From assembly GCF_018614035.1 (NCBI RefSeq), contig NZ_JAGGPA010000005.1, positions 1-64,000 of the forward strand: a stretch of 64,000 nt of DNA, in the 5' to 3' direction. The notes below the pieces were generated by a model. It saw nothing but the letters and a program-made list of their open reading frames with translations. It had not been told where the DNA came from and did no database searches. This DNA comes from Streptomyces sp. ISL-96 (GTDB lineage: Bacteria > Actinomycetota > Actinomycetes > Streptomycetales > Streptomycetaceae). Positions 44,530-52,803 of the stretch are shown piece after piece (position 1 is the stretch's first letter; each line of letters starts with the position of its first letter). A program made the translations under genes and the position numbers.

Positions 44530-46893
44530 TCAGCTGAGAGCCACCTCACAACGGTGGCTCGCCCCGGCGGTACCCGGCGTCACGCGCAGTTTCAGCGTAC
44601 GGCCGGTGGACAGCACTTCGACGCCCGGATCCTTTGAGATGACGCGGACGCCGCGGCGCTCCCAGGTGACCTCCAGGGGCCGGCCGCTGCGCGCCGGCTC
44701 ACTGACGGCGACGGTCGCGGTGCGCCGCCTCCTGCGTACGAGCACACTCGCCGGAGCCGTCGCCGTCAGCCGCCCGGCCGTGCCCACCGTGCCCGGCTGC
44801 CAGAAGTTGGCGGCCGTGACGCCGAGGGAGTGGATCGCCACGGCCTGGACGGCGCGCGTGTTGGCGAGGATGTGGAGCCAGTCGCGGTCGGCCGCGCGGG
44901 CGACGACGGTGCGGCGGGAGGCGCCCGGCATCAGGAGGTAGGCGTAGTCGGCGTCCACCGGGTCGGTGCCGTGATCGAGCCAGAGGGTCTGGTAGCGGCG
45001 GGTCTGCCGTTCGGTGGTGCTGGTGGTGTTGATGTCGCTCCAGGAGCCGGTGCGGTCCTCGCGCAGAATCTTCAGCTCCGCGCCGCCGGCCCCGCCCGCT
45101 CCGGGGAAGACCCAGCCGCCGTGGCCTTCGAGGTGGGCCCAGCGGGGAGCGGCGTGGCCGGCGTCGACCGTGAGGGGGTTCGTACCGCTTTCACCCAGCA
45201 TGCGGTTGTCGACGATCGTCTCGGCGGGTACGCCGTCGGTGGAGGTGATGCCGGCGCCGAGGCAGACGACCGTATCGGCCACGCAGAACCACGACTTGCG
45301 CGCTTCGAGGGTGGAGCCGAGGCCCTTGAGGTGCTGACCGACGGCGGCGAACTCGCCGTCGGTGCAGCCGCCGACCCACTTGGTGGCGGGCTTGGGCGCT
45401 CCCCATTCGCCGCCCGCCTTGTCGGCAAGTCGCTTGGTGGACACGGTCGTTCCGGGGAGGCGGTAGAAGTCCACGGTCGGCCAGAACCAGTTCGTGTACT
45501 GGTCGTTCTCCTTCTCCCCCGGCCACCAGTAGAGCATTCCGGCTCCCGTGTGCCAGCCGCGCGGGTTCTCGCCGTTGCCGCACTCGTAGTACGAGATCCG
45601 CTCCGAGGCCATCGAGATGCCGGCCGCCCAGCCGGGGCGCCGGTGCACGGCCCGGTCCATGGAGGCGAAGAGCTTGTGTGCGACGGGCTCGGGGGCGGCG
45701 GCGACCTGCGACGCGGCGACCGCGTGCAGTCTGGAGAGGTCGGCGACGTTGAACTGCGGTGCGGTGAGCAGTGGCGTCGTACGGTCGCGCTCGATCCAGC
45801 CCTTGACGATGGCGGTCCAGCGCCGCTGTTCCGCTTCCGACGCGCCGCCCGCGAGCAGCGGGATGGCGGCGATGAGGCCCTGGCCGTGGAAGTGGTCGCT
45901 GCGCATGACCTTGCGGTCGTCGCTCTTCAGGTAACCGCGGCTTATGGCGCGGCCGTTGACGCTGTCCATCATCAAGCCGTTGTAGATGAGGGGCGCGTAG
46001 GCGTTCTCGACGGAGTCGAGGATGATCTGGCGATTCGGGTCGGTGACGGCCCAGGTGGAGCCGGCGAGGAGGGTGAAGAGCCTGCCGAGCCCGTCGAGCA
46101 TGACCTGGCCGTACGTACCGGAGTAGGCGACCCAGGTGTGCTGGACGAACGAGCCGTCGGCGTACAGGCCGTCGCCCTTGGTCACGTACGGGAAGACGGG
46201 CGAGAGGGCGTCGCGGGCGAGGGCGATTTTGGCCGGGCTGCGGCCGAGGACGCCGCGCAGGGCGACGGAGCGGCAGAGGTCGACGCGGTTGGCGCCGGTG
46301 CTCGTGCCGGAGTAGTTGGTCAGTGCGGAGTCGGGGATGAAGTGGTCGACGGCGGCGCAGGCGGCCTGGCGCTGGCCTGCCGTGAGCTTGTCGTGGAGGG
46401 CGGCGACGATGTCCATGAGGAGGCGGGGGCTGCCGATCTGCCACTCCCACCAGTTGCCGTGGCGGGTGGTGGAGGGGTTGTAGATCTTGGCGGAGAGGTG
46501 GTCGAGGCCCCTGATGATGTCGGCGAGGAGGGCGGCGTCGGCGGTGAGGCCGGTGCCGGGCTGGAGATAGGCCTGGGCCATGGTCCACAGGCGGCCGTAG
46601 CTCTGGGTGATGCCGGCGGGCGGGTCGAAGCTGTAGCCGGGCCACAGGGATGTGTCGGCCGGAGCCATGGCGGCCTGGAAGCCGGTGGCGAGGCGTCCGG
46701 TCTCCTTGAGTCGCGAGGCGTAGGGCTCGGTGGCCGGGTCGAATCCGGTGCCGAGGGAGAGCTCGACCCAGCGTAGGCGGAGGCTGTCGAAGTCGTCGGC
46801 GACGCCGGCCGCTTTTGCCGGGCCGGCGAGGGCGACGGCGAGAGTGGTGCCGGACGTGGCGGCGAGGAAGGTACGGCGGGACCAGAGCGGCAC
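44530..46893 (-). CDS. Secreted polysaccharide lyase family 8 (hyaluronate/chondroitin/xanthan lyase type)
   Basis: 787 aa with a Tat signal (WSRRTFLAATSGTTLAVALA, cleavage near AGPAKAA). The N-terminal alpha/alpha toroid carries catalytic-type residues Asn in HGNWWEWQIG, His in SFVQHTWVAYSGTYGQV and the following Tyr; central and C-terminal beta-sandwich domains follow (MLYWWPGEKENDQYTNWFWP). Beta-elimination of uronic-acid polysaccharides is the family activity; the exact substrate (hyaluronan, chondroitin or xanthan) cannot be told. GTG start with GGAGG. A LacI-operator-like palindrome lies at 46983-46998. Confidence 0.92.
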   Translation of the reverse strand: MPLWSRRTFLAATSGTTLAVALAGPAKAAGVADDFDSLRLRWVELSLGTGFDPATEPYASRLKETGRLATGFQAAMAPADTSLWPGYSFDPPAGITQSYGRLWTMAQAYLQPGTGLTADAALLADIIRGLDHLSAKIYNPSTTRHGNWWEWQIGSPRLLMDIVAALHDKLTAGQRQAACAAVDHFIPDSALTNYSGTSTGANRVDLCRSVALRGVLGRSPAKIALARDALSPVFPYVTKGDGLYADGSFVQHTWVAYSGTYGQVMLDGLGRLFTLLAGSTWAVTDPNRQIILDSVENAYAPLIYNGLMMDSVNGRAISRGYLKSDDRKVMRSDHFHGQGLIAAIPLLAGGASEAEQRRWTAIVKGWIERDRTTPLLTAPQFNVADLSRLHAVAASQVAAAPEPVAHKLFASMDRAVHRRPGWAAGISMASERISYYECGNGENPRGWHTGAGMLYWWPGEKENDQYTNWFWPTVDFYRLPGTTVSTKRLADKAGGEWGAPKPATKWVGGCTDGEFAAVGQHLKGLGSTLEARKSWFCVADTVVCLGAGITSTDGVPAETIVDNRMLGESGTNPLTVDAGHAAPRWAHLEGHGGWVFPGAGGAGGAELKILREDRTGSWSDINTTSTTERQTRRYQTLWLDHGTDPVDADYAYLLMPGASRRTVVARAADRDWLHILANTRAVQAVAIHSLGVTAANFWQPGTVGTAGRLTATAPASVLVRRRRRTATVAVSEPARSGRPLEVTWERRGVRVISKDPGVEVLSTGRTLKLRVTPGTAGASHRCEVALS

Positions 46894-46982
46894 GGGGGCC
46901 TCCGGAGGAGCGGTGGTTTAGACCTGTGCCCGCTGGTGTAGCACGGGGTTCCGTGAGCAATCAATGACTAGGACAGAGCCGG

Positions 46983-46998
46983 CGGAAAGCGCTTGCCG
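46983..46998. promoter_or_regulatory. LacI-family operator-like palindrome upstream of the PL8 gene
   Basis: CGGAAAGCGCTTGCCG, 14 of 16 positions symmetric around a CG centre, 90 bp upstream of the PL8 start. It resembles sugar-responsive LacI-type operators; the regulator is unknown. Confidence 0.35.
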
Positions 46999-47076
46999 CT
47001 GGGCCTGCGGCGCTGTTCCCTGGGGCGAAGCCCCTAGCTCCCCGCGCGCTTCGGGAAGCCTTCGGGGAGCAGATGC

Positions 47077-47129
47077 TTGAATTTTGAACAACACGGGTCT
47101 ACAGTGAATCTCGTTGAACCTTAAACAAA
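47077..47129 (+). promoter_or_regulatory. yceI promoter with paired TTGAA..TT.AACAA repeats
   Basis: TTGAAT (47077-47082), 17 bp, TACAGT (47100-47105) reads as a good housekeeping promoter. TTGAATTTTGAACAA at 47077 and TTGAACCTTAAACAA at 47113 are direct repeats 36 bp apart, flanking the -10 and probable start. A MarR-type or similar repressor is a plausible reader. Confidence 0.5.
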
Positions 47130-48163
47130 CCATCCGAGGAGGAGCCATGGCTCTGTTCAACCGCAAGAACACCACCACCCCGGCCGCGACCACCACCCTC
47201 GCGGTGGACCCGACCCTGGCCGCCCTGACCGGCGACTACACCATCGACCCGGCGCACAGCAGCATCGGCTTCACGGTCCGCCACGCCATGGTCACCAACG
47301 TCCGGGGCAACTTCGCCGACTACGAGGGCACGCTGACCCTGGACGGCTCCGACCCGTCCCGCTCCGCCGCCGCGATCGACGTCAAGATCGCCAGCATCGA
47401 CACCGGCATCGCCGACCGCGACGGTCACCTGCGCAGCGGCGACTTCTTCGACGCGGAGCAGTTCCCCCTCATGACCTTCCGCTCCACGTCGGCGGAACAG
47501 CTCGGCGGCGACAACTACCGGATCGTGGGCGACCTGACCATCAAGGACGTCACCAAGCCGCTCGCCATCGACCTGGAATTCAACGGCTCCGCGACCGACG
47601 TGTACGGCAACGAGCGCGTCGGCTTCGAGGGCAGCGCGGAGATCCTGCGCTCCGCCTGGGGCCTGACCTGGAACGCGGCGCTGGAGACCGGCGGCGTGAT
47701 GGTCAGCGACAAGGTCAAGCTGACCTTCGACATCTCCGCGATCAGGAACGCGGCCCCGCAGGTCTGAGAACTCGCACCACACCACCTTGCCCGGGTGCCG
47801 CTGCGTCACGCCCCACTTGTCCGCGAGTGCGGCCACCAGCGGCAGCCCCCGGCCGCCGACGCCCATCGGGCCGTCCGACTGCCGGGTACGGACCTCCCCC
47901 GGGCCACTGTCGTGGACCTCGACGCGAAGCCGGCCGTCGCACTCCAGGCAGAGGTGAAGCCGAAAGCCCCGGCCGGGCGGGACGCCGTGGAGCAGGGCAT
48001 TGGTGGTCAGCTCGCTCACGCAGAGCAGCACCTCGTCCGCCCGGTCCACGACCGCCCAGGCGCGGAGCGCCTGCGCGGCGAACCCCCTGGCGGCAGGCAC
48101 GGATCGGCGCTCGCGCCGGTAGAACACTTCGCGGAAGCAGCGCTGTTGGGTTCCTTCATTCAT
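47099..48163 (-). CDS. RsbW-like ATP-binding regulator with C-terminal extension antisense to yceI
   Basis: The first 130 residues (MNEGTQQRCFREVFYRRERR on) are a HATPase_c_2 anti-sigma-type domain: N-box LLCVSELTTNALLHG, G1 EVHDSGPGE, G2 GRGLPLVAALADKWG, ending GKVVWCEF near 47775. There is no stop there; the frame runs on for about 220 codons through the complement of yceI to a TAG at 47099. The extension is probably not a folded domain. Divergent from the Scr1-type regulator, the usual third member of whiJ/abaA-like cassettes. If annotation is confined to the recognisable domain it spans about 47760-48163. Confidence 0.75.
   Translation of the reverse strand: MNEGTQQRCFREVFYRRERRSVPAARGFAAQALRAWAVVDRADEVLLCVSELTTNALLHGVPPGRGFRLHLCLECDGRLRVEVHDSGPGEVRTRQSDGPMGVGGRGLPLVAALADKWGVTQRHPGKVVWCEFSDLRGRVPDRGDVEGQLDLVADHHAAGLQRRVPGQAPGGAQDLRAALEADALVAVHVGRGAVEFQVDGERLGDVLDGQVAHDPVVVAAELFRRRGAEGHEGELLRVEEVAAAQVTVAVGDAGVDAGDLDVDRGGGAGRVGAVQGQRALVVGEVAPDVGDHGVADREADAAVRRVDGVVAGQGGQGRVHREGGGRGRGGGVLAVEQSHGSSSDGLFKVQRDSL
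47147..47767 (+). CDS. YceI-family periplasmic-type lipid-binding protein
   Basis: 206 aa starting MALFNRKNTTTP with GAGGAGGAG upstream. YceI lipocalin-like beta-barrel: DYTIDPAHSSIGFTVRHAMV, NFADYEGTLTLDGSDPS, DGHLRSGDFFDAEQFPLMTF, VGFEGSAEILRSAWGLTW. The family binds polyisoprenoids; no signal peptide is present, so this copy is probably cytosolic. The whole gene is overlapped on the other strand by the open frame of the next gene. Confidence 0.93.
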   Translation: MALFNRKNTTTPAATTTLAVDPTLAALTGDYTIDPAHSSIGFTVRHAMVTNVRGNFADYEGTLTLDGSDPSRSAAAIDVKIASIDTGIADRDGHLRSGDFFDAEQFPLMTFRSTSAEQLGGDNYRIVGDLTIKDVTKPLAIDLEFNGSATDVYGNERVGFEGSAEILRSAWGLTWNAALETGGVMVSDKVKLTFDISAIRNAAPQV

Positions 48164-48199
48164 GCATCCACTGTCACAGTCCGTGACTAGAGTGGACCA

Positions 48200-49099
48200 A
48201 TGAGTGAAGTCGTACAGATCGTTGGTACGACCCAGAACCGGTCGAGTACGGCCGCGGGCGGGAAGGCAGCATCCATGCACCCGGCGAACAAGCGCAAGAA
48301 GAACCCGTCATGGCACCTGGTCGGCGCCCAGCTCAGCCACTTCCGCAGGCGCGCACGCCTGACGCAGCCGCAGCTCGCCGAGCGCGTGTGCGTACACGTG
48401 GACACCATCGCCTCCATCGAGCAGGGCAGACGCCCCCTGCAGCCCGATTTCGCCCATCAACTTGACGAACTCCTGAACACGGGCGGGGCCCTCGCGGTCG
48501 GTGTGGAGCAGATGCCGGAGCGGGAGCGATACCCGGTCTTCGCCCAGGACTTCATCGACTACGAAGCGCTGGCGCTGACCCTGCTCTCGTACGAGAACCA
48601 CGTCGTGCCCGGACTGCTCCAGACCGAGGAGTACGCCCGAGCCGTGTTCTCCTGCCTCTACCCGCCGCTCAACAAGGAGCAGCTGGACGAGAGCGTGTCC
48701 GCACGGCTCGACCGGCAGAAGCTGTTTCAGCGCACACCGTGGCCGCCGATGATGAGCTTCTTGCTGGAGGAGTCGGTCTTACGGCGCCCGATCGGCGGGC
48801 GTGCGGTGATGCGGGAGCAGATCCTGCGACTGCGCCAGTGCGCCGAACTGCCCTTTCTGGGGCTTCAGATCATGCCGACGGAGCGGGAGATCCACGCCGG
48901 CCTCTCAGGTCCCTTCGTGCTGCTGGAGACTCCCGACCACGATCAACTCGCCTACCTGGAGGTGCAGTACGCCAGCTTCCTCGCCGATGACCCCGACGAG
49001 GTCAGTGTGTATCAACAGAAATATGGGATGCTGCGCTCGCAGGCTCTTTCGGTTCAGGACAGCATGGGCCTGCTGGACGAACTGCTAGGAGTGACATGA
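48200..49099 (+). CDS. XRE-HTH/DUF5753 (Scr1/WhiJ family) regulator with a TTA codon
   Basis: 299 aa. HTH at about residues 40-95 (LSHFRRRARLTQPQLAERVC, DTIASIEQGRRPLQPDFAHQ) followed by the DUF5753 domain (YEALALTLLSYENHVVPGLL, FLLEESVLRRPIGG, LETPDHDQLAYLEVQYASF). These proteins pair with small DUF397 partners in Streptomyces development. Leu 194 is encoded by TTA (48779-48781), so translation should need the bldA tRNA. The stop overlaps the DUF397 start (ATGA). Confidence 0.93.
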   Translation: MSEVVQIVGTTQNRSSTAAGGKAASMHPANKRKKNPSWHLVGAQLSHFRRRARLTQPQLAERVCVHVDTIASIEQGRRPLQPDFAHQLDELLNTGGALAVGVEQMPERERYPVFAQDFIDYEALALTLLSYENHVVPGLLQTEEYARAVFSCLYPPLNKEQLDESVSARLDRQKLFQRTPWPPMMSFLLEESVLRRPIGGRAVMREQILRLRQCAELPFLGLQIMPTEREIHAGLSGPFVLLETPDHDQLAYLEVQYASFLADDPDEVSVYQQKYGMLRSQALSVQDSMGLLDELLGVT

Positions 49100-49305
49100 C
49101 CTGCGCAGCACACCTGGACCGCTCGGACGGTCCGGTCTGGTTCAAGTCGAGCTACAGCGGCGACACCGGCGGTAACTGCGTCGAGGTCGCCGCCGAGCCC
49201 CACGCCGTCCGCGTCCGTGACTCGAAGGTCACGGACGGGCCCGTACTCACGGTCTCGCCCACCGCATGGACCGCCTGGACGGCGTTCCTCGGCGCGACCG
49301 CCTAG
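49096..49305 (+). CDS. DUF397 domain protein
   Basis: 69 aa. Full DUF397 motif set: WFKSSYSGDTGGNCVEVA, VRVRDSKVTDGPVLTVSP, W..FL. Partner of the preceding Scr1-type regulator; overlaps it by 4 nt with GGAGTG as ribosome site, so it is translationally coupled. Related to BldB-associated small proteins. Confidence 0.93.
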   Translation: MTCAAHLDRSDGPVWFKSSYSGDTGGNCVEVAAEPHAVRVRDSKVTDGPVLTVSPTAWTAWTAFLGATA

Positions 49306-49469
49306 ACCCGTACTTCGCAGGTCACCCGATCGTGAAGATCAACTGGTCACGACCGATCGCCGCTCAGTCCGGTCCGCAACGGCGATCGCAATGCCGGTCC
49401 GATCCGGTCGGGTTCGGACGCCGAAGAGCCGCTGCGGCGAACCTTTTCAGCGACCCGCGAAGTCCGGGC

Positions 49470-50792
49470 CTAGAAGCCGCCACCGCCGAAGTCTCCGCCA
49501 CCGAAGCCACCGCCGAAGTCGCCTCCGCCGCCGAAGTCCCCGGCGTTGAAGTCGCCTCCGGAGAAGTCTCCGCCCTCGTAACCGCTCATGCCGGAGTCGG
49601 CGTACGCGGGGGTGGAGAGCATCGAGCCGAGCATCGTGCCCATCAGCAGGCCGGGCAGGAGGCCGCCGCCGTAGTAGCCGCCGATCCACGGTGCGTACGC
49701 CGGTCCCGCCTCCCAGTACGGGCGTCGGCCGTTCGCCGTCTCGACCATGCGGGACATCGGGTCCTGGCCCTCCGCCAGCCGGGTCGCGTCCGCCGCGCAG
49801 ACGGGCACCCTGCGTGTGGTGCCGCCGGCCGGGGCCCAGTCGACGTCGGCCGTGGACGGGCCGTGGCGCGGGTCGAAGAAGCAGGGCGGGCGTCGTTCGG
49901 GCAGCGGCTTGCCTTCGCGGCGCGCGGCGAGCACGGCCAGCGAGAAGCGGCCGTCCTCCAGCGCCTCCGTGACCGCGCGGGCGTCACTGGCCTCAGTAGC
50001 CTTGGCCATGGCCGACTTGGCCCTCTCGTACGCGTCCAGGGCCCGCTCGTAGTCGGCGCGCATCGCGTCGTCCGCGCCCGGTTCTGCGGGATGGAAGTCG
50101 AGGCGTTCCAGGGTCTCGCCGAACGCGGTGATGTCCTCGTCGACGACGACCCGCACCTTCTCCAGCGCGGCCCGCTCCAGCGCCGCCCGCCGCCGCCGAT
50201 TGCGCTTCGCCACCAGGAACACACCGGCCGCGCCGGCGACGAGCACCAGACCGAAGGTGACCAGTCCGACGACGGAGGAGGGCCCTTGGCCGGCGCCGTC
50301 CCAGGTGTTGGGGGCGCTGCCCCTGGCCTGATCAAGTGCGTCGTCGACGAAGGTGTTCAGCTGGGTGACGGCGTCGAGGCCGCCCGCCGGCTCGACGGAC
50401 GCGGTGAGGTTGGCGACAGCCTGGCGCGACATCACGACGGAGTCGGCGCCGGCGTCGAACGCGTCACCGAGCCTGACGGCGTACACCCCGGTGATCCCGG
50501 TCTTGGTCCGCAGGTCAGCCAGCAGGCCGTCCTCAGGGAACTCCGCCGTCTGCGGGAGTACGGCGACGAAGACCGGCTTTCCGGCGTCGAGGATCTTCTC
50601 CTCCAGCGCGTCGGCCTCGCGGGGCGGCAGCTGATCGCGGGCACGCTGATCGACGTACACCGGTCCCTGACGCAGCGAGTCCGCCGCAGCATCGAGCCCC
50701 GTGGCAGCCTGCGCGCCGGGAGCCACAGCGAGTACGGCCGCCGCGATCGAGAGCAGCAGCCCTGACAGGGTGGAGAACAGTCGTGTCCTCAT
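49470..50792 (-). CDS. TPM-domain membrane protein with Gly-rich C-terminus
   Basis: 440 aa. Sec signal peptide (LLLSIAAAVLAVAPGAQA), extracytoplasmic TPM-like region, one TM at about 175-196 (VVGLVTFGLVLVAGAAGVFLVA) followed by KRNRRRR. The cytoplasmic part is helical, and then comes a Gly/Phe/Asp-rich tail of GGDFGGG-type repeats (about the last 45 residues). Resembles membrane proteins of the TPM/YgcG family with glycine-rich ends. Function unknown. Monocistronic. Confidence 0.82.
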   Translation of the reverse strand: MRTRLFSTLSGLLLSIAAAVLAVAPGAQAATGLDAAADSLRQGPVYVDQRARDQLPPREADALEEKILDAGKPVFVAVLPQTAEFPEDGLLADLRTKTGITGVYAVRLGDAFDAGADSVVMSRQAVANLTASVEPAGGLDAVTQLNTFVDDALDQARGSAPNTWDGAGQGPSSVVGLVTFGLVLVAGAAGVFLVAKRNRRRRAALERAALEKVRVVVDEDITAFGETLERLDFHPAEPGADDAMRADYERALDAYERAKSAMAKATEASDARAVTEALEDGRFSLAVLAARREGKPLPERRPPCFFDPRHGPSTADVDWAPAGGTTRRVPVCAADATRLAEGQDPMSRMVETANGRRPYWEAGPAYAPWIGGYYGGGLLPGLLMGTMLGSMLSTPAYADSGMSGYEGGDFSGGDFNAGDFGGGGDFGGGFGGGDFGGGGF

Positions 50793-50894
50793 ACTTAAAA
50801 GCTACCCGAATGGCCGCATTTTAAGACATATGGGTTTAGCAGTGTGTGCGCGGACGCGGGCACCGTCCGCGCACACACCCGTCCGGCGGCCGGC

Positions 50895-52496
50895 CTACTC
50901 CGCCGGCTCGACGCCCGCCTTCAGGAGGCCGTAGGTGTACGCGTCCTCCAGGGCCTGCCAGGACGCCGCGATGACGTTCTCGCCGACGCCTACCGTGGAC
51001 CAGTCGCCCTCGCCGTCGCCCGTGGTGATCAGGACGCGGGTCGTGGACTCGGTGCCGTGCTTGCCCTCCAGGATGCGGACCTTGTAGTCGACCAGTTCCA
51101 GCTTGGCGAGCTGGGGGTAGATCCGCTCCAGGCCGACGCGCAGGGCGCGGTCGAGGGCGTTGACCGGGCCGTTGCCCTCCGCCGTGGCGACGATGCGCTC
51201 ACCCTTCGCCCACAGCTTCACCGTGGCCTCGTTGGCGTGGGTGCCGTCGGGGCGGTCCTCGGTGATGGCGCGCCACGATTCCGTACGGAAGTAGCTGAGC
51301 GCGTGGCCCTCGGCCTCCTCGCGCAGGAGGCGCTCGAAGGAGGCGTCGGCCGCCTCGTACGTGTAGCCCTGGAGCTCGCGCTCCTTGACGCGGGCGACGA
51401 CGCGGCCGACCAGCTCGCGGTCGTTGCCCAGGTCGACGCCGAGCTCCTTGCCCTTGAGCTCGATCGACGCGCGGCCGGCCATGTCGGAGACCAGCATCCG
51501 GATGTGGTTGCCGACCAGGCCGGGGTCGATGTGCTGGTAGAGATCGGGGTCGACCTTGATCGCGGAGGCGTGCAGGCCGGCCTTGTGCGCGAAGGCGGAG
51601 ACGCCGACGTACGGCTGGTGGGTGGAGGGCGTCAGGTTGACGACCTCGGCGATGGCGTGCGAGATGCGGGTCATCTCGGCGAGTGCGCCGGGCGGCAGCA
51701 CCTGCTTGCCGTACTTCAGCTCCAGGGCTGCCACTACCGGGAAGAGGTTGGCGTTGCCCACGCGCTCGCCGTAGCCGTTGGCCGTGCACTGGACGTGGGT
51801 GGCGCCCGCGTCGACGGCGGCGAGGGTGTTCGCGACCGCGCAGCCCGTGTCGTCCTGCGCGTGGATGCCCAGGCGCGCGCCGGTGTCGGCCAGGACGGTG
51901 GCGACGACGGCCTGGATCTGGGCGGGGAGCATGCCGCCATTGGTGTCGCAGAGGATGACGACGTCGGCGCCGGCCTCCGAGGCGGCCCGTACGACCGACT
52001 TGGCGTACTCGGGGTTGGCGCGGTAGCCGTCGAAGAAGTGCTCGCAGTCGACGAAGACGCGGCGGCCCTGGGCGCGGAGGTAGGAGACCGTGTCGCGGAC
52101 CATCGCGATGTTCTCGTCGAGCGTCGTACGCAGGGCGAGTTCCACATGGCGGTCGTGGGACTTCGCGACCAGGGTGATGACGGGCGCGCCGGACTCCAGG
52201 AGGGCCGCGACCTGGGGGTCGTCCTCTGCCCTGGCGCCGGGGCGGCGGGTGGCGCCGAAGGCCACGAGCTGCGCGTTCTTGAACTTGATCTCGGCCTTCG
52301 CGCGGGCGAAGAACTCGGTGTCGCGCGGGTTGGCGCCCGGCCAGCCGCCCTCGATGAAGCCCACGCCGAAGTCGTCCAGGTGCCGGGCGATGGTCAGCTT
52401 GTCGGCGACCGTCAGATTGATGCCTTCGCGCTGGGCGCCGTCGCGCAGCGTGGTGTCGAAGACGTGAAAACTGTCGTCGGGGCCTGAAGAGGTCAT
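50895..52496 (-). CDS. cimA: (R)-citramalate synthase
   Basis: 533 aa, LeuA-like alpha-isopropylmalate/homocitrate synthase family. FDTTLRDGAQREGINLTVAD at the N-terminus, metal/substrate residues in VILCDTNGGMLPAQIQAV and GIHAQDDTGCAVANTLAAV, and a C-terminal regulatory domain (NEATVKLWAKGERIVATAEG). It condenses acetyl-CoA with pyruvate to citramalate, giving a threonine-independent route to isoleucine; LeuCD and LeuB can carry on. The 95-nt gap from an intrinsic terminator and an Ile-containing leader ORF point to attenuation. Confidence 0.93.
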   Translation of the reverse strand: MTSSGPDDSFHVFDTTLRDGAQREGINLTVADKLTIARHLDDFGVGFIEGGWPGANPRDTEFFARAKAEIKFKNAQLVAFGATRRPGARAEDDPQVAALLESGAPVITLVAKSHDRHVELALRTTLDENIAMVRDTVSYLRAQGRRVFVDCEHFFDGYRANPEYAKSVVRAASEAGADVVILCDTNGGMLPAQIQAVVATVLADTGARLGIHAQDDTGCAVANTLAAVDAGATHVQCTANGYGERVGNANLFPVVAALELKYGKQVLPPGALAEMTRISHAIAEVVNLTPSTHQPYVGVSAFAHKAGLHASAIKVDPDLYQHIDPGLVGNHIRMLVSDMAGRASIELKGKELGVDLGNDRELVGRVVARVKERELQGYTYEAADASFERLLREEAEGHALSYFRTESWRAITEDRPDGTHANEATVKLWAKGERIVATAEGNGPVNALDRALRVGLERIYPQLAKLELVDYKVRILEGKHGTESTTRVLITTGDGEGDWSTVGVGENVIAASWQALEDAYTYGLLKAGVEPAE

Positions 52497-52589
52497 GGCT
52501 TTCTGGACTCCTGTCGAGTGGAAGGACTGGCTCCACTTGCCCCCATCATCGCGCGCACCTCGTTCCGGCCCTGATGGGGCCGGGAAACG

Positions 52590-52616
52590 AAAAAACCTCT
52601 CGCGGGTGCGAGAGGT
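52590..52616 (-). terminator. Intrinsic terminator (attenuator) in the cimA leader
   Basis: On the minus strand: a 9-bp stem (52608-52616 with 52595-52603), GGGT-type loop, then six T's (52590-52595). It lies between the putative leader ORF (52671-52706) and the cimA ATG at 52496. Confidence 0.85.
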
Positions 52617-52670
52617 CTGCGCGCGGGTCTGGGGCACGGTGGCCGCGCCGCACGGGGTGGTACGGGGCGG

Positions 52671-52706
52671 TCACTGGGGACCGGCGCGCCTGCTGCCGAT
52701 AATCAT
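52671..52706 (-). CDS. Putative cimA leader peptide (Ile-Ile)
   Basis: MIIGSRRAGPQ-stop, 11 residues, with adjacent ATT ATC Ile codons; an in-frame GTG at 52721 would add MFSFA. No strong Shine-Dalgarno is seen. Its place 55 nt upstream of an intrinsic terminator and ahead of an isoleucine-pathway gene is the layout of ribosome-mediated attenuation. Confidence 0.5.
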   Translation of the reverse strand: MIIGSRRAGPQ

Positions 52707-52803
52707 GGCGAACGAGAACACGAGGGCAGTCTCGCACGTCTGGCGTGGCGTGGTATCCCCGTCTCACGATGCGGGCGGCCGCGTTCGTACGTACGAGAAC
52801 CGC

